64,000 nucleotides of DNA from Caballeronia zhejiangensis (lineage in GTDB: Bacteria; Pseudomonadota; Gammaproteobacteria; Burkholderiales; Burkholderiaceae): contig NZ_JFHD01000014.1 in assembly GCF_000698575.1 (NCBI RefSeq), positions 62,001 through 126,000 on the forward strand. Reading direction: 5' to 3'. The translations under genes and the position numbers were made by a program. The notes under the pieces were generated by a model. The model made no database searches. It had not been told where the DNA came from and saw only the letters and a list, made by a program, of their open reading frames with translations. Positions 42,771 through 51,941 of the stretch are shown here, one piece after another (the stretch's first letter is position 1; the number at the start of each line of letters is the position of its first letter).

Positions 42771-43237
42771 CAGCTTGCTTCTTCAATGTAGGGCGATGTC
42801 TTCGCAACGCCCGCACTTGCGTTACCCGCATTCAGCGCATCCGTACGCTAGGGGCTACGCGACACGTCGATGCGGGGCCGAACTCCTCTGGAAACCGATA
42901 TTGGATGATGCTCCGGAAGACCGGGCGCATTCGCATGGCCCCGGATTTCCGGCCCCGGTGCTTTGACTTGATTTGCCTTCCCCCGGCAAATCGAGGCATC
43001 GTCCCGACGGGACATCCCTTCTCCCAAGATCCGCTGGCCGAGCGCCTCGAAGACGCGCATTCAGCGGAACTGCCCTTCTCCAGTGGGGCTGTATTGTAAC
43101 TGAACCGCAAATTCCAACTAAACCTACGGAAAACCCTGTCGATTTGCGCCGGAATTTCAAAAATATAACGCCTGAACGCGCAAAAAGCGATGACGCTTGG
43201 TGGGCGCGACTACATACGCGCACCGAAAGTCGGACAT
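42771..43237. other. Long non-coding region upstream of dksA
   Basis: About 470 bp before the dksA start contain no convincing gene; small minus-strand frames of 70-120 codons lack motifs and good ribosome-binding sites. GC-rich inverted segments (around 42945-42960) suggest local RNA structure. An AT-rich stretch at about 43110-43175 is the likely promoter zone, which would give dksA a long 5' leader. Confidence 0.45.
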
Positions 43238-43273
43238 GAAAAACGCCGCGCGCGAGCCCTTCGCGGCGGCGTT
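43238..43273 (-). terminator. Terminator of the COG0523 (ZigA-like) gene
   Basis: AACGCCGC / GCGGCGTT (43242-43249 with 43266-43273) with a partly self-pairing 16-nt loop is followed on the minus strand by five T. It lies 65 bp after the stop. Confidence 0.7.
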
Positions 43274-43338
43274 CTGTGTCAGTGCCCGTTTTGTCGCCCC
43301 GCGTGATTCACGGCAATCCAAGCGAGATGCATGCCGGA

Positions 43339-44412
43339 TTACTTCACCAGGCAGGCGTCGAGGCCGTCGGTGATCAGATCCTTCGGCAGTTCGATGCCGA
43401 TGAACACCATCTTGCTGTTCTTCTTCTCGATCGGCATCCACTTGCCGGCGAGATCGCTGCCCATCATCTGATGCACGCCCTGGAACACGACCTTGCGATC
43501 GACGCCCTTCATATAGAGCACGCCCTTGTAGCGCAACAGGCGCTCGCCATAAATCTGCAGAATGCCGCCGAGGAAGTCTTCGAGGCGGTTCGGATCGAAC
43601 GGCTTGTCGCTGCGATACACGAACGACTTGATCTTGTCGTCGTGATGCGCGTGATGATGATGGTGATGCCCGTGCTCGTGATCGTGGCTGTGGTCGTGAC
43701 CGCAGGTCGAATGATCGTGATCGTGATCATGGTCATGCGCGTGCTCATGATCGTGATCGTCTTCCGCGAGGAAATCCGAATCGATCTCGAGCTTCGAGTT
43801 CAGATTGAAGCCGCGCAGATCGAAAATTTCCTTGATGTCTGCGTCGCCGAAATTCACGACCTTGATCGCCGCGCGCGGGTTCATGTGCAGCAGGCGATGC
43901 TTCAGCGCTTCGAGTTCGTCGGCGGAAACGAGATCGGATTTCGTGATGAACAGGCGATCCGCGAAGCCGACCTGACGCTGCACCACCTCGTGCTGGTCGA
44001 GCTGCGCATTCGCGTGCTTCGCGTCGACGAGCGTGATGATCGCGTCGAGCAGGAATTCGTCGGCGACGGTGTTGTCCATGAAGAACGTCTGCGCGACCGG
44101 ACCCGGATTCGCGAGGCCGGTGGTTTCGATCACGACGCGGTCGAAATCGAGCGTGCCCGCCTTCTTGCGGTTCGCGAGGTCTTCGAGCGCGCGCGCGAGG
44201 TCGCCGCGGATCGTGCAGCAGATGCAGCCGTTGCTCATCTGGATGATCTGCTCGTTCGTCTCCTGCACGAGGATCTCGTTGTCGATGTTCTCTTCGCCGA
44301 ACTCGTTCTCGATCACGGCGATCTTCATGCCGTGCTTCTCGTTCAGGATGCGCTTGAGCAGCGTGGTTTTGCCGCTGCCCAAAAAGCCGGTCAGGATGGT
44401 TACGGGAATCAT
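43339..44412 (-). CDS. COG0523 GTPase with CxCC and a long His-rich insert (ZigA-like metallochaperone)
   Basis: This is a 357-aa G3E GTPase of the CobW/ZigA group, thought to deliver Zn or other metals to client proteins. Walker A is GFLGSGKTT (9-17), the metal-binding CxCC is NGCICCTI (Cys63, 65, 66), followed by ETTGLANPGP and the TKSD base-specificity motif. Residues 219-257 are a His/Asp tract with more than 20 His, between the GTPase and CobW-C domains (about 262-357). MIPVTILTGFLGSGK is a typical start. No Zur-box palindrome is evident upstream. Confidence 0.92.
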   Translation of the reverse strand: MIPVTILTGFLGSGKTTLLKRILNEKHGMKIAVIENEFGEENIDNEILVQETNEQIIQMSNGCICCTIRGDLARALEDLANRKKAGTLDFDRVVIETTGLANPGPVAQTFFMDNTVADEFLLDAIITLVDAKHANAQLDQHEVVQRQVGFADRLFITKSDLVSADELEALKHRLLHMNPRAAIKVVNFGDADIKEIFDLRGFNLNSKLEIDSDFLAEDDHDHEHAHDHDHDHDHSTCGHDHSHDHEHGHHHHHHAHHDDKIKSFVYRSDKPFDPNRLEDFLGGILQIYGERLLRYKGVLYMKGVDRKVVFQGVHQMMGSDLAGKWMPIEKKNSKMVFIGIELPKDLITDGLDACLVK

Positions 44413-44522
44413 GGTGTCGCCTTTTAAGTTCGGGGAACGCGCGGAATCGAATATTGGAACATATTTGCGGAGCCGACGCTTCGTGCGCCCTTCGCTCGCG
44501 AATCGCCCTTAACTGGGGCCGA

Positions 44523-45722
44523 TCACGCGATTTGCAACAGCAGCCCTTTCAGATACTCGCCTTCCGGAAACGCCGTCAGCAACGGATGATCCACGCCCGC
44601 GCCGAGCCGCTTGAGGATGCGCGCATCGGCGCGTGCGTCGGCCGCCGCGCTCGCGACGATCTTCTGGAACAAGTCGGCATCGATCGCGCCGGAACATGAG
44701 TACGTGAAAAGCAGGCCGCCTGGACGCAGCAACTTGAAGCCGCTCAGATTGATGTCCTTGTACGCGCGCGCGGCGCGATCGACGGTTTCCTTCGACGGCG
44801 CGAACTTCGGCGGATCGAGCACGATCAGGTCGAAGCGCCGGCCTTCGTCGTAGAGACGGCGCAGCGTCTTGAACGCATCGGCGTCGAGCCATTCGGCTTT
44901 CTCCGCGTCGAAGCTGTTGGCCTTCACGTTCTCCCGCGCGAGCGCGAGCGCTTCGCCCGATGAATCGACGGAGACCACGCGCGTCGCCCCGCCTTTCAGC
45001 GCGGCCAGCGAGAATCCGCCCGTGTAGCAGAAGCAGTTGAGCACTTCGCGGCCTTGCGCGTTCTGCGCAACGAGCACGCGGTTGTCGCGCTGATCGACGT
45101 AAAAGCCCGTCTTGTGGCCATTGCGCACGTCGACGTGATAGCGCACGCCGCATTCGTTCGCGATGAGCGTCGCCGGAGGCGCGTCGCCGGCGAGCACGCC
45201 GGTCGTCTGTTCGAGACCTTCCTTCTGGCGGATCGACACGTCCGAGCGCTCGTAGACGTTCGCGCAACCGGTCGCATCGACGAGCGCCTGCACGATCGCG
45301 GCTTTCCATGACTCGACGCCCGTCGCCATGAACTGGCAGACGAGCTGTGCGTGATCGCCGGTATCCGCGACGTAGTAATCGACGATCAGGCCCGGCAAGC
45401 CGTCCGCTTCGCCGAATATGAGGCGCGTCGCGCCGGTGTCCTTGACCATCGTGCGCCGATGCCCGAGCGCGCGCTGCACGCGGCGCTTGAAGAACGCGTG
45501 GTCGATGGGCTCGCTTTCATCGAACGTCCAGACGCGCGCGCGAATCTGCGATTGCGGGCTGTACGACGCGCGCGCGAGAAAGCGTCCGTCGGCCGCGCGA
45601 ATGACGACCGTCGCGCCCGGCGCGGGATTGCCGTCGATGCGCGCGATGGCGTTCGCATAAATCCACGGATGGCGGCGGACGAGCGACTTGTCCTTCGCCG
45701 GTTTGAGCGTGATGGTGTCCAT
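44523..45722 (-). CDS. rlmI: RlmI-type 23S rRNA (cytosine-C5) methyltransferase
   Basis: This is a 399-aa SAM-dependent methyltransferase. The N-terminal PUA-like domain (KPAKDKSLVRRHPWIYANAIARI) binds RNA, a linker RFM region follows (HKTGFYVDQRDNR), and the Rossmann fold has VLNCFCYTGGFSLAALKGGA (SAM), FDLIVLDPPKF (catalytic) and LLFTYSCSGAI (catalytic Cys motif). E. coli RlmI methylates C1962 of 23S rRNA. The gene order xerC-rlmI on the same strand with a 35-bp gap suggests co-transcription. Confidence 0.9.
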   Translation of the reverse strand: MDTITLKPAKDKSLVRRHPWIYANAIARIDGNPAPGATVVIRAADGRFLARASYSPQSQIRARVWTFDESEPIDHAFFKRRVQRALGHRRTMVKDTGATRLIFGEADGLPGLIVDYYVADTGDHAQLVCQFMATGVESWKAAIVQALVDATGCANVYERSDVSIRQKEGLEQTTGVLAGDAPPATLIANECGVRYHVDVRNGHKTGFYVDQRDNRVLVAQNAQGREVLNCFCYTGGFSLAALKGGATRVVSVDSSGEALALARENVKANSFDAEKAEWLDADAFKTLRRLYDEGRRFDLIVLDPPKFAPSKETVDRAARAYKDINLSGFKLLRPGGLLFTYSCSGAIDADLFQKIVASAAADARADARILKRLGAGVDHPLLTAFPEGEYLKGLLLQIA

Positions 45723-45757
45723 TGCAAGCCGAGGCGGCGCGCAGGGCGCTCGCGGAG

Positions 45758-46684
45758 TTAATCGCGCTTCTTCGCGCGCGGGTGCGCCGCATCGTAGACG
45801 CGGGCGAGATGCTGAAAATCGAGCGATGTATAAATCTGCGTGGCCGTGATGCTTGCATGGCCGAGCAGTTCCTGCACCGCGCGCAGGTCGCCGCTCGATT
45901 GCAGGACGTGCGTGGCGAACGAATGCCGCAGCACATGCGGATGCACATTCGACGGAATGCCCGCGAGCAGCGCGAGCCGCTTCACGCGTTCGCGCACCAC
46001 GCCGGGCGACATGCGGTTGCCGCGCACCGAGAGAAAGAGCGCGTGCGGTTCGAGCTTGACGAATTCGTCGCGCACGGCGATCCAGGCGCGCAGCGCTTCG
46101 ACCGCCTTGCTGCCGACCGGCACTTTGCGCATCCGCTTACCTTTGCCGAGCACCGTGACTTCGGCGCCTTCCAGATCGATCCAGCCTTCGGACCGGTGTT
46201 CGGCAGTGTCGACGTGGCGAACGTCCAGCCCGACCAGTTCCGCGAGCCGCAGACCCGACGAGTAGAACAGTTCGAGTATCGCGTGATCGCGCAGCGCTTC
46301 GGTCGTATCGGCTTGCGGCGCGTCCATCAGCCTCGCGGCGTCATCGACGGAGAGCGCCTTCGGCAGCGTCTTTTCGCGCTTGGGCGCGCGCACCGTCGCG
46401 ACCGGATTCGCGGGCATCTCGACGCGCTCGGCGAGCCATCGATAGAACGCGCGCCATGCCGACAGCCGATGCGCGATCGAACGCGACGATAATCCGCTCG
46501 CGTGCGCGCGCACGACCGCGCCGCGAATATCGGCGGATGTGAGCGATTCCAGTGGACGATCCTTGGCGAGCGCGCGCAGCTCGCTCAACTCGTGCGTATA
46601 GCCGCGCAGCGTGTGCTCGGAAAGATGCCGCTGATGCTCGAGCATCGCGAGATAGTCGGCGATCACGTCGGCGGCGGCGTTCAT
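45758..46684 (-). CDS. xerC: Site-specific tyrosine recombinase XerC
   Basis: This 308-aa recombinase resolves chromosome dimers at dif with XerD. The N-terminal core-binding domain (DYLAMLEHQRHLSEHTLRGYTHEL) precedes a catalytic domain with Arg in YSSGLRLAELVGL, HVLRHSFATHVL (His-x-x-Arg), GH and the nucleophile Tyr in TATQIYTSLDF. ATG 46684 lies 2 bp after the DUF484 stop, so the genes are coupled. The order dapF-DUF484-xerC is the conserved arrangement in many proteobacteria. Confidence 0.96.
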   Translation of the reverse strand: MNAAADVIADYLAMLEHQRHLSEHTLRGYTHELSELRALAKDRPLESLTSADIRGAVVRAHASGLSSRSIAHRLSAWRAFYRWLAERVEMPANPVATVRAPKREKTLPKALSVDDAARLMDAPQADTTEALRDHAILELFYSSGLRLAELVGLDVRHVDTAEHRSEGWIDLEGAEVTVLGKGKRMRKVPVGSKAVEALRAWIAVRDEFVKLEPHALFLSVRGNRMSPGVVRERVKRLALLAGIPSNVHPHVLRHSFATHVLQSSGDLRAVQELLGHASITATQIYTSLDFQHLARVYDAAHPRAKKRD

Positions 46685-46686
46685 CG

Positions 46687-47406
46687 TCAATGCGGCAGCA
46701 GGCGGGACAGCGCGGCGCTCGCGAGCGCGCCGATCTGCATGAGGAAATCCGTCGCCATGCCGTCGTGGAAGCGGCGCGGATCGGGCGAGCCCATGACGAG
46801 CAGGCCGAAGCTCGGCGCATCCGGGCCGGCTTGCGGATCGCGCAGCGCGATGAGCGACACGGATTCGATCTTGCGGTCGATGTCGGACGGGCCGTCGCTC
46901 GGCGCGACCGTCGCCGATGCCGAGTTCGCCGCGCCCAGCCACTGCGCGGCGGCGAAGCCGGTATTCACGCCGCAGTACGGCGCGGCGAGACCGGTCGTGA
47001 AAAGGCGTACTTCCTCGCCGACCTGACGGGCGAAATCGGCTTGGCGATAAGCTTCGTCGATATCCCACACGCGCAGCGCGGCGTGCGGCACGTCGAAGAT
47101 TTCGCACAGCCCCTTGCTGATGGTCGCGGGCAGCGCGTACGGATCGCGCTGCGAGATTACGCGCACGGTCCAGCGATTGAACTTGGTCGAGATGCTGTCG
47201 TTTTCGTGGCCGTAGCGCAGCAATTCGGCGAGACGCCGTTCGAGCTGCTTGTTCTTGTCGCGCAGCATTTCCATCTGGCGTTCCTGCAGCGACACGGCCG
47301 CTTTGCCGTGCGGATTCGAAAGCCGGATGGTGCCGAGCAGTTCCGCGTGCTCGACGAAGAAATCAGGGTTGTCGAGCAGATAGTCGGCGACTTCGCGTGG
47401 ATTCAT
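46687..47406 (-). CDS. DUF484 family protein (GAF-like)
   Basis: This is a 239-aa cytoplasmic protein. It begins MNPREVADYLLDNPDFFVEHAELL, the hallmark of DUF484, followed by a coiled coil (SLQERQMEMLRDKNKQLERRLAELL) and a GAF-like domain (about 95-235). It sits between dapF and xerC, as in Pseudomonas and Escherichia. The role is unknown; a link with XerC or cell-division timing is inferred only from neighbourhood. Confidence 0.92.
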   Translation of the reverse strand: MNPREVADYLLDNPDFFVEHAELLGTIRLSNPHGKAAVSLQERQMEMLRDKNKQLERRLAELLRYGHENDSISTKFNRWTVRVISQRDPYALPATISKGLCEIFDVPHAALRVWDIDEAYRQADFARQVGEEVRLFTTGLAAPYCGVNTGFAAAQWLGAANSASATVAPSDGPSDIDRKIESVSLIALRDPQAGPDAPSFGLLVMGSPDPRRFHDGMATDFLMQIGALASAALSRLLPH

Positions 47407-47421
47407 GGTGACGTGTATGCG

Positions 47422-48303
47422 TTAAACGATGCGATCGAGCTCGATCTCGCCTTCGAAGACCGTTGCGGCGGGCCCGGCCATGAAGAGCGCGGCGGTTTCG
47501 TTCTTCGCGCCGTCCCAGCTGATCGTGAGCGTGCCGCCGTGCGTCTCGACGCGAACGGGCGAATCGAGTTGGCCGCGGCGAATGCCGGCCGCCACCGCCG
47601 CACATGCGCCCGTGCCGCACGCGAGCGTTTCGCCCGCGCCGCGCTCGTAGACGCGCAGTTTCACCGAATGCCGATCGACGATCTCCATGAAGCCCGCATT
47701 GACGCGCTTTGGAAAGCGCGCGTGACGTTCGACGAGCGGACCTTCGGTCAGAACGGGATACGCCTCGACGTCATCGACGATCTGGACCGCGTGCGGATTG
47801 CCCATCGACACGACGGAAATCCAGCGCCGGTCGTTGATCGAGCCGTTCACGTCGAGCGGCCAGAGCGTGTCGTTGCCTTCCTTCCGGCCTTCGAGACCTT
47901 GCGCGTCGAACGGCACTTTCGGCGGATCGAACACCGGCGTGCTCATATCGACGACGACTTCGCCGTTCTCCTGCATCGTCAGCGTGATGACGCCGTTTTG
48001 CACCTGCACGCGCACCGTCGATGCATCCGTCAGACGCCGGTCGCGGACGAACTTCACGAAGCAGCGCGCGCCGTTGCCGCAATGCTCGACTTCACCGCCA
48101 TCGCAATTGAAGATGCGGTACTTGAAGTCGACGCCTTCGATCGTCGGCTTTTCCACGAGCAGCAACTGATCCGCGCCGACGCCGAAATGACGGTTCGCGA
48201 GCGCGCGCACCTGTTCGGCGGACAGATCGAGCGCCTGCGTGTAGCCGTCGAGCACGACGAAGTCATTGCCCGCGCCCTGCATTTTTGTGAATTTCAGTTT
48301 CAT
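47422..48303 (-). CDS. dapF: Diaminopimelate epimerase
   Basis: This 293-aa PLP-independent epimerase converts LL- to meso-diaminopimelate for lysine and peptidoglycan. It shows the two catalytic cysteines in [17 protein letters not shown] and [13 protein letters not shown], and the N-terminal [17 protein letters not shown]. The start at 48303 gives the classic MKLKFTKM. It is 50 bp downstream of the acyltransferase and upstream of DUF484, within one minus-strand cluster. Confidence 0.97.
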   Translation of the reverse strand: MKLKFTKMQGAGNDFVVLDGYTQALDLSAEQVRALANRHFGVGADQLLLVEKPTIEGVDFKYRIFNCDGGEVEHCGNGARCFVKFVRDRRLTDASTVRVQVQNGVITLTMQENGEVVVDMSTPVFDPPKVPFDAQGLEGRKEGNDTLWPLDVNGSINDRRWISVVSMGNPHAVQIVDDVEAYPVLTEGPLVERHARFPKRVNAGFMEIVDRHSVKLRVYERGAGETLACGTGACAAVAAGIRRGQLDSPVRVETHGGTLTISWDGAKNETAALFMAGPAATVFEGEIELDRIV

Positions 48304-48353
48304 GGCCGCTATTGTATGTGAGCCGCGATGCCGCGTTTCGCGCGATTCAGGCG

Positions 48354-49238
48354 TCAATAAAAGCTCGGGTCGCCCGGCGGGCGCGTCTTGAAGCGCTTGT
48401 GCACCCAATAATATTGCTCGGGCATGCGCGGAATCTGCTCTTCCAGAAACGCGTTCATGCGGCGGGCGTCGGCCTCGTCGTCGCCGCTCGGATAATTTTC
48501 CCAAGGTTTGAAGACTTTCAGCCGATAACCCTTGTAGTTCGGCAAAACTTCTCCGATGAAGGGCACGACCTGCGCCTTGCCCGTCTTCGCGAGCCGGCCG
48601 ACGGCGGTCAGCGTGCACGTCGGGATGCCGAAGAACGGCACGAACGTGGAGTTGCGCATGCCGTAGTCCATGTCCGCGCCGAGCATCACGGGTTTGCGAT
48701 CGCGCAGCCAGCGCAGCACGATGCGCGCGCTGTCGGCGCGGCTCGCCATGTCGGCGCCGAAACGGGCGCGCTGTCTCTTCGCCAGTTCCTCGATCTGCGG
48801 ATTCGAAAACGGCTGATACAGCGAACCGCAGCGCCGATGCAGCGAGTAGTTGAGAAAGATCGAGCCCGCCTCGATGCCGACGAAATGCAGTCCGAGAAAG
48901 AGCGTGGGCGGAAGATCGGGATCGGTGAGATCGATGGCGCTATCGACTTCGATCAGCTTTTCTAGCTTCTTCGCGGAGCCGAACCATTGCACGCTGCGCT
49001 CGACGTAACTGCGGATCGCGTGCCGAAAGTGCTTCTGCGCGATGTCCTCGCGTTTTTCGTCGGACCACTCGGGGAAGCACAGCTTCAGATTCGTATGGAC
49101 GATGCGCTTGCGACGGCTCGGAATCTGATAGAGCAGCCAGCCGAGGCCGTCGCCGAAACGCGCGGTGATGCCGTATGGAATCACCGCGAGGAATTTGAGA
49201 AAACCGATGGCGAGCGCCACGCCGATACGACCTAGCAT
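48354..49238 (-). CDS. Lipid A biosynthesis lauroyl acyltransferase (LpxL/HtrB family)
   Basis: This is a 294-aa inner-membrane acyltransferase with an N-terminal membrane anchor ([17 protein letters not shown]). The catalytic H-x4-acidic motif is [10 protein letters not shown] (His and Glu). [11 protein letters not shown] and [24 protein letters not shown] follow in LpxL fashion. It should transfer a secondary acyl chain to the lipid A precursor. It is divergent from metK, with its start 254 bp away. Confidence 0.9.
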   Translation of the reverse strand: MLGRIGVALAIGFLKFLAVIPYGITARFGDGLGWLLYQIPSRRKRIVHTNLKLCFPEWSDEKREDIAQKHFRHAIRSYVERSVQWFGSAKKLEKLIEVDSAIDLTDPDLPPTLFLGLHFVGIEAGSIFLNYSLHRRCGSLYQPFSNPQIEELAKRQRARFGADMASRADSARIVLRWLRDRKPVMLGADMDYGMRNSTFVPFFGIPTCTLTAVGRLAKTGKAQVVPFIGEVLPNYKGYRLKVFKPWENYPSGDDEADARRMNAFLEEQIPRMPEQYYWVHKRFKTRPPGDPSFY

Positions 49239-49318
49239 GACTCGCTCCGGCGGGCGGACGAGTGGAGCGGGACCGAGGAAGTCAAAAGGGTCAATTCTGT
49301 GAAAACTAAGGAAACCGG

Positions 49319-49324
49319 TATAAT
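49319..49324 (+). promoter_or_regulatory. metK: -10 element of the metK promoter
   Basis: A perfect TATAAT lies 169 bp before the metK start. The -35 is weak (TTCTGT at 49295-49300). Transcription should start near 49331, giving a leader of about 160 nt that is far longer than translation needs. Confidence 0.6.
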
Positions 49325-49329
49325 AAAAC

Positions 49330-49492
49330 CTTCGCCGAGTTAATGGACAACTTGCGGGGCGAAGCGGGTCGGAGTCTTCTTACTTTCGAGAAGCGCCGGC
49401 CTGGAAGCACATCCGCTAAAGCGTCGCCGCTTCAGACTCCAAAAGAAGACGGCTACGTGAATATCAACCGTACTTTTATTGGAGTCTGAAGC
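49330..49492 (+). promoter_or_regulatory. metK 5' leader with mutually exclusive helices (candidate riboswitch or attenuator)
   Basis: GCTTCAGACTCC (49429-49440) and GGAGTCTGAAGC (49481-49492) form a perfect 12-bp helix that buries the Shine-Dalgarno GGAG and abuts the GTG start. Its loop can pair further (AAAAG/CTTTT, ACGG/CCGT). The strand AGACTCC (49434-49440) can instead pair with an identical upstream heptamer GGAGTCT (49371-49377), which would free the Shine-Dalgarno sequence. A 7-bp helix CTTCGCC/GGCGAAG (49330-49336 with 49358-49364) starts the leader. This is the architecture of a translational riboswitch. I do not recognise SAM-I, SAM-II, SMK or SAH consensus features. Confidence 0.6.
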
Positions 49493-50680
49493 GTGTCGAA
49501 CGACTATCTCTTTACTTCCGAATCCGTTTCCGAAGGCCACCCGGACAAGGTTGCCGACCAAGTCTCCGACGCCATCCTCGACGCCATTCTGTCGCAGGAC
49601 AAATATTCGCGCGTCGCCGCGGAAACGCTGTGCAACACCGGTCTCGTCGTCCTCGCGGGCGAAATCACGACCACCGCCAACGTCGATTACATCCAGGTCG
49701 CGCGCGACACCATCAAGCGCATCGGTTACGACAACACCGACTTCGGCATCGACTATCGCGGCTGCGCGGTTCTCGTCGCGTATGACAAGCAATCGCCGGA
49801 TATCGCGCAAGGCGTGAACAAGGCGCACGACGACAATCTCGATCAGGGCGCGGGCGACCAGGGCCTCATGTTCGGCTACGCCTGCGACGAAACGCCCGAA
49901 CTGATGCCGCTGCCGATCCACCTTTCGCATCGCCTCGTCGAGCGTCAGGCAAACCTTCGTCGCGATGGCCGTTTGCCCTGGCTGCGTCCGGACGCGAAGT
50001 CGCAAGTCACCGTGCGTTATGTCGATGGCCGCGCGCATTCCATCGATACGGTCGTGCTGTCGACGCAACATTCGCCGGACATCGACCTGCCGCAACTGCG
50101 CGAAGCGGTGATCGAAGAAGTCATCAAGCCGACGCTGCCGAACGAACTCATCAAGGGCGACATCAAGTTTCTGGTGAACCCGACGGGCCGCTTCGTCATC
50201 GGCGGTCCGCAGGGCGACTGCGGTCTGACGGGCCGGAAGATCATCGTCGACACGTACGGCGGCGCGGCTCCGCACGGCGGCGGCGCGTTCTCGGGCAAGG
50301 ATCCGTCGAAGGTCGACCGCTCGGCGGCGTACGCGGGACGTTATGTCGCGAAGAACATCGTCGCGGCCGGTCTCGCATCGCGCGCGCTGATCCAGGTTTC
50401 GTACGCAATCGGCGTGGCACGTCCGACTTCGGTGATGGTGAACACGTTCGGCACGGGCCGCGTGTCGGATGCCGAAATCACGAAGCTCGTTCTGGAGCAT
50501 TTCGATCTGCGTCCGAAGGGCATCATCCAGATGCTCGATCTGCTGCGCCCGATCTACGAAAAGACGGCGGCATACGGTCACTTCGGCCGCGAAGAGCCTG
50601 AATTCTCGTGGGAAGCCACCGACAAGGCGCTCATGCTGGCCGAAGCGGCGGGCACGGAGCCGGTCGCAAGCGTGGCGTAA
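49493..50680 (+). CDS. metK: S-adenosylmethionine synthetase MetK
   Basis: This 395-aa enzyme makes S-adenosylmethionine from methionine and ATP. Family signatures are [40 protein letters not shown] (signature 1) and [20 protein letters not shown] (signature 2). The length is standard. It starts at GTG 49493, with GGAG nine bases upstream locked in a 12-bp stem-loop. A strong terminator follows, so it is probably monocistronic. Confidence 0.97.
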   Translation: MSNDYLFTSESVSEGHPDKVADQVSDAILDAILSQDKYSRVAAETLCNTGLVVLAGEITTTANVDYIQVARDTIKRIGYDNTDFGIDYRGCAVLVAYDKQSPDIAQGVNKAHDDNLDQGAGDQGLMFGYACDETPELMPLPIHLSHRLVERQANLRRDGRLPWLRPDAKSQVTVRYVDGRAHSIDTVVLSTQHSPDIDLPQLREAVIEEVIKPTLPNELIKGDIKFLVNPTGRFVIGGPQGDCGLTGRKIIVDTYGGAAPHGGGAFSGKDPSKVDRSAAYAGRYVAKNIVAAGLASRALIQVSYAIGVARPTSVMVNTFGTGRVSDAEITKLVLEHFDLRPKGIIQMLDLLRPIYEKTAAYGHFGREEPEFSWEATDKALMLAEAAGTEPVASVA

Positions 50681-50709
50681 CGCCATTCGCCGAACGCGCG
50701 GGACAAGAA

Positions 50710-50740
50710 CCGGCAAGCATCGCGCTTGTCGGTTTTTTTT
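50710..50740 (+). terminator. Rho-independent terminator of metK
   Basis: CCGGCAAGC / GCTTGTCGG (50710-50718 with 50724-50732, one G-T pair) with a 5-nt loop is followed by eight T, 30 bp after the metK stop. Confidence 0.93.
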
Positions 50741-50804
50741 CGCCTGCGCGGCGCGTTTCTTGCGACCGAACCGGACGGCAAAACCGATCATCCACGGAGC
50801 CGTC

Positions 50805-51920
50805 ATGCCGTTCGAAACGCTTCTTTCTCCCGTCACAATCGGCAATCTCGAACTGCCGAATCGCGTGGTGATGGCGCCGCTCACGCGCAATCGCGCGTCG
50901 CAGCCCGGCGATGTACCCAGCGAAATGAACGCGCACTATTACGCGCAGCGCGCGGGCGCGGGACTCATCGTGACCGAGGCGACGCAGGTTTCGCGGCAAG
51001 GTCAGGGTTATGTCGCGACGCCCGGCATCTATTCCGACGCGCAGGAAGCCGGATGGAGAGCCGTCGTGGGCGCGGTTCACGCGCGGCACGGGCGCATCGC
51101 GTCGCAGCTGTGGCATGTGGGGCGCGTGTCGCATCGATCGCTGCAGGATGGCGATGCGCCGCCCGTCGCGCCGTCCGCGATCCGCGCGCGCGACACGCAA
51201 GTGTTCGTGAGACACGATGACGGCACCTATGGCATGACCGACGCCGACGAACCGCGCGCGCTTGAGATCGGCGAGTTGCCGGGCATCGTGCTGCAGTTCG
51301 TCGATGCCGCGCATCGCGCCAAGCGCGCCGATTTCGACATGATCGAAGTCCACGCGGCCAACGGCTATCTGCTGCATCAGTTCATGGCGACGGGCACCAA
51401 CCATCGCACCGACGAGTACGGCGGCGGCATCGAAAATCGCGTGCGGCTGGTCGTCGATGTGCTGGAGGCGGTCGCGGGCGTGATGGGCGCGAATCGCGTC
51501 GGCATCCGGATATCGCCGAACTTCACGGGATTTGATCTGCACGACGATGAAGGCGAAGCGTCATCGCTGTATCTGGCGCGCGAGCTGAAGCGCATCGGCA
51601 TCGCGTATCTGCATCTGGCGGAAGGCGATTGGGCCGGCGGCGCGCCGCTTTCGGACGGCTATCGAGACGCGCTGCGCGAGGCTTACGACGGCGCGATCAT
51701 CGTCTGCGGCGAATACACCGCGGAAGAAGCCAATACGCGCATCGAACGAGGCGAAGCCGACGCCGTGGCTTTCGGTCGCGCGTTTCTCGCGAATCCGGAT
51801 TTGGTCGAGCGCTTCAGGATGAACGCGCCGCTCAACGCGCCCGACGAGGCGACGTTCTACGGCGGCGGAGAGAAAGGCTACACGGACTATCCGACGCTCG
51901 ACGAGGCCGAGCGCAAGTGA
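50805..51920 (+). CDS. Alkene reductase, classical old yellow enzyme (NemA-like)
   Basis: This is a 371-aa FMN-dependent ene-reductase of the OYE1/NemA class. MAPLTRNRAS contains the Thr that contacts FMN, and VHAANGYLLHQFM has the class-defining His and Asn (H-x2-N). SRQGQGY and a C-terminal FGRAFLANPDL follow. It reduces enals, maleimides or nitroesters with NADPH. The start at 50805 gives MPFETLLSPVTIGNLELPNR; upstream sequence is the metK 3' end and terminator. No nemR-type repressor is adjacent. Confidence 0.93.
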   Translation: MPFETLLSPVTIGNLELPNRVVMAPLTRNRASQPGDVPSEMNAHYYAQRAGAGLIVTEATQVSRQGQGYVATPGIYSDAQEAGWRAVVGAVHARHGRIASQLWHVGRVSHRSLQDGDAPPVAPSAIRARDTQVFVRHDDGTYGMTDADEPRALEIGELPGIVLQFVDAAHRAKRADFDMIEVHAANGYLLHQFMATGTNHRTDEYGGGIENRVRLVVDVLEAVAGVMGANRVGIRISPNFTGFDLHDDEGEASSLYLARELKRIGIAYLHLAEGDWAGGAPLSDGYRDALREAYDGAIIVCGEYTAEEANTRIERGEADAVAFGRAFLANPDLVERFRMNAPLNAPDEATFYGGGEKGYTDYPTLDEAERK

Positions 51921-51941
51921 GGGATTGCGCGATTGCGCGAT

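Noticed and set aside
43100-43180. Zur box near the zigA-like and dksA genes
   Set aside because: An ATATAAC half-site exists at about 43162-43168, but the symmetric other half is missing.
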